Shown one piece after another: positions 47,131-54,529 of a DNA stretch of 64,000 nt. The notes under the pieces were generated by a model. The model worked only from the letters and a program-made list of their open reading frames with translations, made no database searches and was not told where the DNA came from. Each line of letters begins with the position of its first letter. Positions within the stretch are counted from its first letter, which is position 1. Origin of the DNA: Streptomyces sp. MNU76. Its GTDB lineage: Bacteria; Actinomycetota; Actinomycetes; Streptomycetales; Streptomycetaceae. The position numbers and the translations under genes were made by a program. Location of the stretch: positions 744,001 through 808,000 of the forward strand of contig NZ_JAJKLK010000019.1 in assembly GCF_020982545.1 (NCBI RefSeq). Reading direction: 5' to 3'.

Positions 47131-47352
47131 GTGGCCAAGAAGCAAGGTGCCATCGAGATCGAGGGCACTGTCGTCGAGTCTCTGCCGAACGCCATGTTCA
47201 AGGTCGAGCTCCAGAACGGCCACCAGGTCCTGGCACACATCAGCGGCAAGATGCGTATGCACTACATCCGCATCCTCCCTGACGACCGGGTCGTGGTGGA
47301 GCTGTCTCCGTACGACCTGACGCGTGGCCGGATCGTCTACCGCTACAAGTAG
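47131..47352 (+). CDS. infA: Translation initiation factor IF-1
   Basis: IF-1 (73 aa) is a single OB-fold (S1-like) protein that blocks the A site during initiation. It begins MAKKQGAIEIEGTVVESLPN and has KMRMHYIRILPDDRV. GTG at 47131 is taken; upstream in-frame sequence is leader. It heads the alpha cluster with rpmJ and rpsM. Confidence 0.98.
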   Translation: MAKKQGAIEIEGTVVESLPNAMFKVELQNGHQVLAHISGKMRMHYIRILPDDRVVVELSPYDLTRGRIVYRYK

Positions 47353-47425
47353 ATCTTGCCCCCGCTCTCCGTGCCCCGGTCTTCCGGGACGCGGGTGGTG
47401 GCACTGACCCGGAGAACCTCACCCC

Positions 47426-47539
47426 ATGAAGGTCAAGCCGAGCGTCAAGAAGATCTGCGACAAGTGCAGGGTGATCCGCCGTCACGGTCGGGTCATGGTC
47501 ATCTGCGAGAACCCGCGCCACAAGCAGCGCCAGGGCTGA
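47426..47539 (+). CDS. rpmJ: 50S ribosomal protein L36, zinc form
   Basis: This 37-aa protein (KVKPSVKKICDKCRVIRR, then ICENPRHKQRQG) is the zinc-binding L36 with C11, C14, C27 and H32. It lies 73 bases after infA. It is short, so gene callers can miss it. The 197-bp gap to rpsM contains GC-rich stems (for example CCCCGGC with GCCGGGG) and no gene. Confidence 0.95.
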   Translation: MKVKPSVKKICDKCRVIRRHGRVMVICENPRHKQRQG

Positions 47540-47736
47540 CGCACGTACGACCACTCCCTCTGCATCTTCATCGCAGGGATTCGCGCGACGCGAGCTGAAT
47601 TGTTCATACGCAGGACCCAGGCGCCGCACGGCGTCTGACACCCCCGGCTCGGAGGCCGGGGACCCGGTTCGTACCTGGTACGGCGGCCGGGAGCCGGTTC
47701 TGCGGAAGACCTCCGACAATCACCAGGAGCCATTGA

Positions 47737-48117
47737 ATGGCACGCGTTTCCGGTGTTGACATCCCGCGCGACAAGCGCGTGGAGGTCGCCCTCACCTATG
47801 TGTTCGGCATCGGCCGGACCCTCTCCCAGGAGACGCTGGCAGCGACCGGCGTCAACCCGAACACCCGCGTTCGCGACCTCTCCGAGGAGCAGCTCGTCGC
47901 GATCCGCGAGTACGTGGACAACAACATCAAGACCGAGGGTGACCTCCGTCGCGAGATCCAGGCCGACATCCGCCGCAAGGTCGAGATCGGCTGCTACCAG
48001 GGTCTCCGTCACCGTCGTGGTCTGCCCGTCCGCGGTCAGCGCACCAGCACCAACGCTCGCACCCGCAAGGGCCCGCGTCGCGCCATCGCCGGTAAGAAGA
48101 AGCCGGGCAAGAAGTAG
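47737..48117 (+). CDS. rpsM: 30S ribosomal protein S13
   Basis: S13 (126 aa) bridges to L5 and L31 and touches P-site tRNA with its basic tail. MARVSGVDIPRDKRVEVALTY splits into the known N-terminal pattern and HRRGLPVRGQRTSTNARTRK is conserved. The ribosome binding site is CAGGAG. Confidence 0.98.
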   Translation: MARVSGVDIPRDKRVEVALTYVFGIGRTLSQETLAATGVNPNTRVRDLSEEQLVAIREYVDNNIKTEGDLRREIQADIRRKVEIGCYQGLRHRRGLPVRGQRTSTNARTRKGPRRAIAGKKKPGKK

Positions 48118-48187
48118 TCCTCAGCGGACAACGCTTCATCAGCGGTCTTCGCTGTAGGACCGACCACCTCCCCGTAGGAGTTAGTAG

Positions 48188-48592
48188 ATGCCCCCCAAGG
48201 GTCGTCAGGGCGCTGCCAAGAAGGTGCGCCGCAAGGAAAAGAAGAACGTCGCTCACGGCCACGCGCACATCAAGAGCACGTTCAACAACACGATCGTCTC
48301 CATCACGGACCCCTCGGGCAACGTGATCTCCTGGGCCTCCGCCGGTCACGTCGGCTTCAAGGGCTCCCGGAAGTCCACGCCGTTCGCCGCGCAGATGGCC
48401 GCCGAGTCGGCCGCCCGTCGCGCGCAGGAGCACGGCATGCGCAAGGTCGACGTGTTCGTCAAGGGCCCGGGCTCGGGTCGTGAGACGGCTATCCGTTCGC
48501 TGCAGGCGACCGGTCTCGAGGTCGGCTCCATCCAGGACGTCACGCCCACCCCGCACAACGGCTGCCGTCCGCCCAAGCGCCGTCGCGTCTGA
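48188..48592 (+). CDS. rpsK: 30S ribosomal protein S11
   Basis: S11 (134 aa) lies on the platform near the Shine-Dalgarno helix. HIKSTFNNTIVSITDPSGN and the C-terminal TPTPHNGCRPPKRRRV are standard. The last 35 or so bases of the gene plus stop are duplicated about 102 bases downstream. In many bacteria rpsD follows here, but it is absent from this cluster. Confidence 0.98.
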   Translation: MPPKGRQGAAKKVRRKEKKNVAHGHAHIKSTFNNTIVSITDPSGNVISWASAGHVGFKGSRKSTPFAAQMAAESAARRAQEHGMRKVDVFVKGPGSGRETAIRSLQATGLEVGSIQDVTPTPHNGCRPPKRRRV

Positions 48593-48695
48593 CGCACCGG
48601 CTCCGGGCGGCTCGGCTTCCGGCTGGGGGTGCGGGGGTCGTCCCCCGCAATGTCGCAGTACGGCTGCCGTCCGCCCAAGCGCCGTCGCGTCTGAC
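48558..48695 (+). repeat. 36-bp direct repeat of the rpsK 3' end
   Basis: 48558-48593 (coding NGCRPPKRRRV and stop) is identical over 36 bases to 48660-48695 in the rpsK-rpoA gap. Between the copies is a hairpin, TGCGGGGG with CCCCCGCA (48630-48649). The downstream copy has no start codon of its own. Confidence 0.85.
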
Positions 48696-48735
48696 CCTTC
48701 GGGTCGGACACACGGACTGCTTGGTCTGAGGTTTT

Positions 48736-48769
48736 CGGGCGGTACGGCTCTTACGGGGCGTACCGCCCG
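48736..48769 (+). terminator. Terminator-like hairpin upstream of rpoA
   Basis: CGGGCGGTACG (48736-48746) pairs perfectly with CGTACCGCCCG (48759-48769). It is followed at once by the rpoA promoter, so it could end the infA-rpmJ-rpsM-rpsK transcript. Confidence 0.6.
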
Positions 48770-48774
48770 TACCC

Positions 48775-48803
48775 TTGTAGTACTCAAGGGCATCAAATAG
48801 TGG
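48775..48803 (+). promoter_or_regulatory. Promoter for rpoA
   Basis: TTGTAG (48775-48780), 17 bases, TAGTGG (48798-48803). It sits 27 bases before the rpoA ATG, directly behind a hairpin, and would give a very short leader. Confidence 0.6.
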
Positions 48804-48829
48804 GTGCCCATGACTGAAGGACTCACCAC

Positions 48830-49852
48830 ATGCTGATCGCTCAGCGTCCCTCGTTGACCGAAGAGGTCGTCGACGAGTTCCGCTCCCGGTTCGTGATCGA
48901 GCCGCTGGAGCCGGGCTTCGGCTACACCCTCGGCAACAGCCTCCGTCGCACGCTCCTGTCGTCGATCCCCGGCGCTGCTGTCACCAGCATCCGGATCGAC
49001 GGTGTCCTGCACGAGTTCACCACCGTGCCGGGCGTCAAGGAGGACGTCACCGACCTGATCCTCAACATCAAGCAGCTGGTCGTCTCCTCGGAGCACGACG
49101 AGCCGGTCGTGATGTACCTGCGCAAGCAGGGCCCGGGTCTGGTCACCGCCGCCGACATCGCGCCCCCGGCCGGTGTCGAGGTGCACAACCCCGACCTGGT
49201 CCTCGCCACGCTCAACGGCAAGGGCAAGCTGGAGATGGAGCTGACGGTCGAGCGCGGCCGCGGTTACGTCTCCGCCGTGCAGAACAAGCAGGTGGGCCAG
49301 GAGATCGGCCGTATCCCGGTCGACTCCATCTACTCGCCGGTTCTCAAGGTCACGTACAAGGTCGAGGCCACGCGTGTCGAGCAGCGCACCGACTTCGACA
49401 AGCTGATCGTCGACGTCGAGACCAAGCAGGCGATGCGTCCCCGTGACGCCATGGCCTCCGCCGGTAAGACGCTGGTCGAGCTCTTCGGTCTCGCCCGTGA
49501 GCTCAACATCGACGCCGAGGGCATCGACATGGGTCCGTCCCCGACGGACGCCGCCCTGGCCGCTGATCTGGCGCTGCCGATCGAGGAGCTCGAGCTCACC
49601 GTTCGGTCGTACAACTGCCTCAAGCGTGAGGGCATCCACTCCGTGGGTGAGCTGGTCGCGCGCTCCGAGGCCGACCTGCTCGACATCCGTAACTTCGGTG
49701 CGAAGTCGATCGACGAGGTCAAGGCGAAGCTGGCCGGCATGGGCCTGGCCCTGAAGGACAGCCCGCCCGGATTCGACCCGACCGCCGCCGCGGACGCCTT
49801 CGGCGCCGACGACGACGCGGACGCCGGGTTCGTGGAGACCGAGCAGTACTAG
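48830..49852 (+). CDS. rpoA: DNA-directed RNA polymerase subunit alpha
   Basis: Alpha (340 aa) dimerises to scaffold beta and beta-prime and contacts activators and UP elements. The N-terminal domain has FGYTLGNSLRRTLLSSIPG. The C-terminal domain has RSYNCLKREGIHSVGEL and RNFGAKSIDEVKAKL, with Arg259 at the position of the DNA-contacting E. coli Arg265. A short acidic tail follows. ATG at 48830 has GAAGGA eight bases upstream. Confidence 0.98.
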   Translation: MLIAQRPSLTEEVVDEFRSRFVIEPLEPGFGYTLGNSLRRTLLSSIPGAAVTSIRIDGVLHEFTTVPGVKEDVTDLILNIKQLVVSSEHDEPVVMYLRKQGPGLVTAADIAPPAGVEVHNPDLVLATLNGKGKLEMELTVERGRGYVSAVQNKQVGQEIGRIPVDSIYSPVLKVTYKVEATRVEQRTDFDKLIVDVETKQAMRPRDAMASAGKTLVELFGLARELNIDAEGIDMGPSPTDAALAADLALPIEELELTVRSYNCLKREGIHSVGELVARSEADLLDIRNFGAKSIDEVKAKLAGMGLALKDSPPGFDPTAAADAFGADDDADAGFVETEQY

Positions 49853-49893
49853 TCGCTCCGCGAGCGGTCGGATTCTGACTGCGGGTCCGTAGT

Positions 49894-49932
49894 GGCTGGT
49901 CGCGCAGTTCCCCGCGCCCCTTACGGGGCGCG
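49894..49932 (+). repeat. Interspersed GGCTGGTCGCGCAG repeat, copy 2 (after rpoA)
   Basis: Same unit as at 46933 and 50588, with stem CGCGCCCC-TTAC-GGGGCGCG (49913-49932). The upstream CTGCGGGTCCGT is shared with copy 3. Confidence 0.75.
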
Positions 49933-50039
49933 GACCCTCCGGAGTCGAAATGAACTCCGGATCTTCGACGGGCATCCGCCCGCTCGGATACTGACCCCGG
50001 TACCTGGTACGGCCGGGGCAGACACCTAGGAGAAACACC

Positions 50040-50546
50040 ATGCCGAAGCCCACCAAGGGTGCCCGTCTGGGCGGCAGTGCCGCGCACGAGAAGCTGCTTC
50101 TCGCGAACCTCGCGAAGTCGCTCTTCGAGCACGGCCGCATCACCACCACCGAGGCGAAGGCCCGCCGTCTGCGGCCGTACGCCGAGCGTCTGGTCACCAA
50201 GGCGAAGAAGGGCGACCTTCACAACCGCCGCCAGGTGCTCCAGGTCATCACGGACAAGAGCGTCGTGCACACGCTCTTCACCGAGATCGGCCCGCGGTAC
50301 GAGAACCGTCCGGGTGGCTACACCCGGATCACCAAGATCGGTAACCGCCGTGGCGACAACGCGCCCATGGCTGTCATCGAGCTGGTCGAGGCGCTGACCG
50401 TCGCGCAGGAGGCCACGGGCGAGGCCGAGGCCGCCACCAAGCGTGCCGCCAAGGACGCGGAGACGCCTGCCGCTGAGGCCAAGGTGGACACCACCAAGGC
50501 TGACGACAGCGCGGACGAGGCTGCCGAGGAGTCCAAGGACGCGTAG
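50040..50546 (+). CDS. rplQ: 50S ribosomal protein L17
   Basis: L17 (168 aa) begins MPKPTKGARLGGSAAHEKLL and has the conserved HGRITTTEAKARRLRPYAE. About 45 C-terminal residues form an Ala/Glu/Lys-rich acidic tail (EAEAATKRAAKDAETPAAE) not found in short L17 proteins but usual in Streptomyces. It ends the alpha operon. Confidence 0.98.
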   Translation: MPKPTKGARLGGSAAHEKLLLANLAKSLFEHGRITTTEAKARRLRPYAERLVTKAKKGDLHNRRQVLQVITDKSVVHTLFTEIGPRYENRPGGYTRITKIGNRRGDNAPMAVIELVEALTVAQEATGEAEAATKRAAKDAETPAAEAKVDTTKADDSADEAAEESKDA

Positions 50547-50587
50547 CGCTCCGCGGGGGGCTGCGTTTTCGGCTGCGGGTTCGTTGT

Positions 50588-50629
50588 GGCTGGTCGCGCA
50601 GTTCCCCGCGCCCCTAAAAACGGGGCGCG
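50588..50629 (+). repeat. Interspersed GGCTGGTCGCGCAG repeat, copy 3 (after rplQ)
   Basis: Same unit as copies 1 and 2, with stem CGCGCCCC (50607-50614) and GGGGCGCG (50622-50629). A second, stronger terminator follows immediately. Confidence 0.75.
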
Positions 50630-50633
50630 TTTG

Positions 50634-50670
50634 AGTGGGCCCGTTCCTTAGGGAGCGGGCCCACTTTTTT
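50634..50670 (+). terminator. Strong intrinsic terminator after rplQ
   Basis: A 13-bp stem (GTGGGCCCGTTCC paired with GGAGCGGGCCCAC, one G-U) with a 4-nt loop is followed by six T. This is the only classic U-tract terminator in the window and closes the alpha operon. Confidence 0.93.
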
Positions 50671-50690
50671 GTACCTGGGAGGATTCAGGA

Positions 50691-51554
50691 GTGAGTGACG
50701 AAGTGCAGCCCGGGTTCGTGCGTGTGCGGCTCGATCTGTCGTACGACGGGAGTGAGTTCTCCGGTTGGGCCAAGCAGGCCGGCGGGCGGCGGACCGTGCA
50801 GGGGGAGATCGAGGACGCCCTGCGGACCGTGACGCGGTCCCGGGAGACCTTCGAGCTGACCGTGGCCGGGCGGACGGACGCCGGGGTGCACGCGCGGGGG
50901 CAGGTGGCGCACGTGGACCTGCCGGAGGCGGTCTGGCGTGAGCACCACGAGAAGCTGCTGAAGCGGCTCGCGGGGCGCCTGGCGAGGGACGTGCGGGTCT
51001 GGGCGCTCAGGGAGGCGCCCAGCGGCTTCAACGCGCGGTTCTCGGCGATCTGGCGGCGGTACGCCTACCGGGTCACCGACAACCCCGGCGGTGTCGATCC
51101 GTTGCTGCGCGGTCACGTCCTGTGGCACGACTGGCCGCTGGACGTCGACGCCATGAACGAGGCCGCGCGGCGGCTGCTGGGGGAGCACGACTTCGCCGCG
51201 TACTGCAAGCGGCGGGAGGGGGCGACCACCATCCGCACACTGCAGGAGCTGAGCCTGGTGCGGGGCGACGACGGGATCATCACCGCCACCGTGCGGGCCG
51301 ACGCCTTCTGCCACAACATGGTGCGCTCGCTGATCGGCGCCCTGCTGTTCGTGGGGGACGGCCACCGGGGGCCCGAATGGCCCGGAAAGGTGCTGGCCGC
51401 CGGCGTACGGGACTCCGCCGTGCATGTCGTACGGCCGCACGGGCTGACCCTGGAGGAGGTCGGGTACCCGGCGGACGAGCTGCTGGCCGCGCGGAGCAGG
51501 GAGGCGCGGAACCGGCGGAGTCTGCCAGGGGTCCCCGGGGCCGGCTGCTGCTGA
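50691..51554 (+). CDS. truA: tRNA pseudouridine(38-40) synthase
   Basis: TruA (287 aa) makes pseudouridine at tRNA positions 38-40. The catalytic Asp63 lies in AGRTDAGVHARGQVAH. RYAYRV and the C-terminal HNMVRSLIGALLFVG are family motifs. GTG at 50691 follows an AGGA closely. It starts 20 bases after the strong terminator. Confidence 0.95.
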   Translation: MSDEVQPGFVRVRLDLSYDGSEFSGWAKQAGGRRTVQGEIEDALRTVTRSRETFELTVAGRTDAGVHARGQVAHVDLPEAVWREHHEKLLKRLAGRLARDVRVWALREAPSGFNARFSAIWRRYAYRVTDNPGGVDPLLRGHVLWHDWPLDVDAMNEAARRLLGEHDFAAYCKRREGATTIRTLQELSLVRGDDGIITATVRADAFCHNMVRSLIGALLFVGDGHRGPEWPGKVLAAGVRDSAVHVVRPHGLTLEEVGYPADELLAARSREARNRRSLPGVPGAGCC

Positions 51555-51580
51555 CCCCGGGCGGCGGGGGTTCTGACGGG

Positions 51581-52468
51581 CTACTGCCCGTTGGCCGCGG
51601 CGGCCGCCTGGGTCTCGCCGCGGCGCCGGATCTGTCCGTACGTGGAGCTGCTGAGGTCGTCGCCGGCGGTGAAGACGGCCTTGTCCTTCTCCGTGACGTC
51701 CTTGCCGTCGGTGAAGCCGGAGAGGGTGAAGTAGGCGTAGCGGCCGTAGGAGTTGGCGGTCGTGCGGCAGACCGTCGTACGGCAGAAGGCGGGGACGCCG
51801 TCACCGGACAGGGAGACGATGGTGCTCTGCTTGTCCCAGTCGTCCTTGACCTTGGTCGCCTTGGCCTCGGTGTCGAACAGGGCGACGCCGATGGTGGTCG
51901 CGACCTTGTCCCGGAAGTAGGTCACGCGCATGAAGCGGGTGCAGTCGTTGTCCGTGAGGAGCTTGTCGAGGGTGCCCTGCACGGCCGAGGCGCAGTCCTT
52001 CGTCGAGGCCGTGGCGCCCTTGCGGTAGACGACGCCCTCGCGCTTGGTGAACTGGGAGCCCGGGAACAGGATGTCCGGGCTGATCGGCGCCTTGTCCTTG
52101 CCCGAGCTGGAGATGAAGTCCTTCGGGTTCAGCGGGGGCGGGGCCGACGTCGGTGCGAACGACGGGTCCGTCTTCGCGCTGGCGCTCGGTATGCCCTGCG
52201 TGACCGGCGGGTCGTTCGGGCCGTTCGCCGTGGTGCTGCCGCCGTTGTCGGTGTTGACGACGGCCACCGCCACGGCGACGCCTATGCCGACCGTGGCGAG
52301 GGCGCCGCCGACGATCAGCAGGAGTCTGCGGCGCCTGTTGCGTGTCTCGGACTGCTCGGCGAGTGACGCCCAGTCCGGGGTCTGGTTACTGGAGGAACTC
52401 CACTGACTGTCCCACGGATTGTGGGAACCCCCGGGGCTCCACTGAGACCCCCCCTGCCCAAAGCTCAT
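51581..52468 (-). CDS. Membrane-anchored protein with extracytoplasmic domain
   Basis: The 295-aa product has a Ser/Gln/Gly-rich cytoplasmic N-terminus (about 45 residues), an Arg-rich stop-transfer flank (RNRRRR), one membrane segment (LLLIVGGALATVGIGVAVAVAVV) and an outer domain of about 190 residues. The outer part has four Cys (DCASAV, NDCTRFM, FCRTTVCRT) that may form two disulfides. No catalytic motif is recognised. It is convergent with truA and co-oriented with the secreted protein upstream. Confidence 0.83.
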   Translation of the reverse strand: MSFGQGGSQWSPGGSHNPWDSQWSSSSNQTPDWASLAEQSETRNRRRRLLLIVGGALATVGIGVAVAVAVVNTDNGGSTTANGPNDPPVTQGIPSASAKTDPSFAPTSAPPPLNPKDFISSSGKDKAPISPDILFPGSQFTKREGVVYRKGATASTKDCASAVQGTLDKLLTDNDCTRFMRVTYFRDKVATTIGVALFDTEAKATKVKDDWDKQSTIVSLSGDGVPAFCRTTVCRTTANSYGRYAYFTLSGFTDGKDVTEKDKAVFTAGDDLSSSTYGQIRRRGETQAAAAANGQ

Positions 52469-52511
52469 GGGCCGCAGTTTAGACGGGCGAGGGGAGGCCT
52501 TCCTCAGTTAT

Positions 52512-52565
52512 GGGTCACGCCTTGGTACCGCGTTACTCCTCGGTACCGGGTTACGCCTTGTCCTT
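52512..52565 (-). repeat. 18-bp tandem repeats overlapping a gene end
   Basis: Three units of 18 bp, 52512-52529, 52530-52547 and 52548-52565, share the pattern GGGTTACGCCTTGGTACC (minus strand GGTACC...GTAACCC). The third contains the end of the secreted-protein gene, so the stop-codon region has been copied twice downstream of it. Confidence 0.7.
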
Positions 52566-52925
52566 CCAGCTGGCGACGAGCTTGCGTGTGCTGTGGTCGC
52601 TCAGCTTCGTGTAGGAGAAGACGTCGATCTGGAGCTTGTGCCCGTTCGTGAACTTCATGTCGCAGGTCTTGGACTTGCCCTTGCCCTTGACGGTGCAGGT
52701 GTCCATCGTCGGGTTCTTCGCGGACAGGTCGTCCACGACGACGTGGATGCCGGTCTTGCCCGCCTTGGTGTCCCAGACCTTGAGGATCTCGCCCTTGGAC
52801 GTGAACTTCACCTGGCCGCCGGGCACCGAGTAGTGGCTCGACGCGGACGCCGTGCCGGCGCTGCCCAGGGTCAGGGCGACACCGGCCGCCACGATCGCGG
52901 TGGCAACGTTCTTGTGAAACTTCAT
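52551..52925 (-). CDS. Small secreted protein of unknown function
   Basis: The 124-aa product has a signal peptide (MKFHKNVATAIVAAGVALTL to TASA, about residue 29). The mature part is rich in Lys and beta-branched residues and has two Cys in DTCTVKG and KTCDMKF, likely a disulfide. ATG at 52925 is the first Met before the signal peptide. It is divergent from rplM and upstream of the membrane-anchored protein on the same strand. Confidence 0.8.
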   Translation of the reverse strand: MKFHKNVATAIVAAGVALTLGSAGTASASSHYSVPGGQVKFTSKGEILKVWDTKAGKTGIHVVVDDLSAKNPTMDTCTVKGKGKSKTCDMKFTNGHKLQIDVFSYTKLSDHSTRKLVASWKDKA

Positions 52926-53053
52926 AGGTGAACGCCGTGGTTTGCAGATTGCATGCCTGAATCGCGTGCCTCGCGGCACGTGGGGCCGGATCGTATCGGA
53001 CCCGTGGGCGAAGTGGATCAAGGGGTGCCGTGGGGGCCGGTCCCGGGGCCGTT

Positions 53054-53083
53054 TTGACCCGTCCGGGGCGGCCCGAGTACTCT
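53054..53083 (+). promoter_or_regulatory. Promoter of rplM-rpsI
   Basis: TTGACC (53054-53059), 18 bases, TACTCT (53078-53083) predict a start near 53090 and a leader of about 175 nt. The rest of the 340-bp gap from 52926 holds no gene I can support. Confidence 0.6.
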
Positions 53084-53265
53084 TGCCGATTGTTATGCGT
53101 ATTGGCTTGGTCGCTCTCAGGCGAGAAGCCCTTACGCGGGTTCCCTGGAGCAGTTACCAGTGGGCGGCATACGGGCAGCGTTCCCGGCACTGTCGTCCCC
53201 AGCTGCACGATCGCTTCAGTGATGCCATGTGTCACCACCCATCCACTGAAGAAGAAGGCTGCGAA

Positions 53266-53709
53266 GTGCGTACGTACAGCCCCAAGCCCGGCGATGTGAC
53301 TCGCCAGTGGCACGTCATCGACGCACAGGACATCGTCCTGGGCCGTCTGGCTACCACTGCGGCGAACCTCCTCCGCGGCAAGCACAAGCCGACCTATGCC
53401 CCTCACATGGACATGGGCGACTTCGTCATCATCATCAACGCCGACAAGGTTCACCTGTCCGGCAACAAGAAGACCCAGAAGCTGGCGTACCGCCACTCCG
53501 GTTACCCGGGTGGTCTGCGCTCCGTCCGTTACGACGAGCTGCTGGCGAAGAACCCCGAGAAGGCCGTCGAGAAGGCCATCAAGGGCATGATCCCCAAGAA
53601 CTCCCTGGGCCGTCAGATGCTCTCGAAGCTGAAGGTCTACTCGGGCGACCAGCACCCCCACGCTGCGCAGCAGCCGGTGCCGTTCGAGATCACCCAGGTC
53701 GCGCAGTAG
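53266..53709 (+). CDS. rplM: 50S ribosomal protein L13
   Basis: L13 (147 aa) is an early assembly protein. MRTYSPKPGDVTRQWHVIDA, LGRLATTAANLLRGKHKP and the C-terminal VYSGDQHPHAAQQP are standard. GTG at 53266 lies nine bases after GAAGAAGG. It is followed by rpsI after 41 bases. Confidence 0.97.
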   Translation: MRTYSPKPGDVTRQWHVIDAQDIVLGRLATTAANLLRGKHKPTYAPHMDMGDFVIIINADKVHLSGNKKTQKLAYRHSGYPGGLRSVRYDELLAKNPEKAVEKAIKGMIPKNSLGRQMLSKLKVYSGDQHPHAAQQPVPFEITQVAQ

Positions 53710-53750
53710 TTCCGGCCACACCCCCAAACAGAAAAGATCTGAGGAGAATC

Positions 53751-54263
53751 GTGGCCGAGACCACTGCCGAGCAGCCGCTCGAAGAGCTTGACATCGACAG
53801 CTACACCACGGAGTCGGACGTCCCCGTCGAGGGCGAGTACACCTCCGAGTCCATGGCCTCCCGCTTCGGCGACCCGCAGCCGGCCGCCGGCCTGGGCCGT
53901 CGCAAGAACGCCATCGCCCGCGTCCGGATCGTCCCGGGCTCCGGCAAGTGGAAGATCAACGGTCGCACCCTTGAGGACTACTTCCCCAACAAGGTGCACC
54001 AGCAGGAAGTCAACGAGCCCTTCAAGGTGCTGGAGCTCGAGGGCCGCTACGACGTCATCGCCCGCATCTCCGGTGGCGGTGTCTCCGGTCAGGCCGGTGC
54101 GCTCCGTCTCGGTGTCGCCCGCGCGCTGAACGAGGCCGACGTCGACAACAACCGTGGCGCCCTCAAGAAGGCCGGCTTCCTCCGCCGCGACGACCGTGCG
54201 GTCGAGCGCAAGAAGGCCGGTCTGAAGAAGGCCCGCAAGGCTCCGCAGTACAGCAAGCGCTAA
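53751..54263 (+). CDS. rpsI: 30S ribosomal protein S9
   Basis: S9 (170 aa) reaches P-site tRNA with its C-terminal SKR, present here (APQYSKR). GRRKNAIARVRIVPGSGKW is the core start. The first 40 or so residues are an acidic extension usual in actinobacteria. GTG 53751 has GAGGAGA. A terminator follows. Confidence 0.97.
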   Translation: MAETTAEQPLEELDIDSYTTESDVPVEGEYTSESMASRFGDPQPAAGLGRRKNAIARVRIVPGSGKWKINGRTLEDYFPNKVHQQEVNEPFKVLELEGRYDVIARISGGGVSGQAGALRLGVARALNEADVDNNRGALKKAGFLRRDDRAVERKKAGLKKARKAPQYSKR

Positions 54264-54315
54264 ATCGCGCTCGCGCCGCTGGGCGCGATCCGCGTGCGTC
54301 GCGCATTGCGCGTAT

Positions 54316-54349
54316 CGCCCCGGTGGCACGTATCCGTGCCGCCGGGGCG
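54316..54349 (+). terminator. Terminator after rpsI
   Basis: A 15-bp stem (54316-54330 with 54335-54349, one G-U) with a TATC loop is followed by GTTTGCTT. It closes the rplM-rpsI operon before glmM. Confidence 0.82.
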
Positions 54350-54529
54350 GTTTGCTTGGCAGGGCGTACCAGCACGCGTCCCTTCATCGCAGGCTTATAC
54401 ACAGACTGTCGGTACAACCCCGAACGGGGGAGGACAGTCTCAGGGGATGTACTTGGTCAGGGGAATGCCGGGACACTCGTGACCATCAGTACGAGCCGCA
54501 CATTCTGAGCAATTTCGGAGGACACCACA

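Noticed and set aside
47540..47736. rpsD or another gene in the rpmJ-rpsM gap
   Set aside because: No open frame with start and ribosome binding site fits; rpsD is normally elsewhere in Streptomyces.
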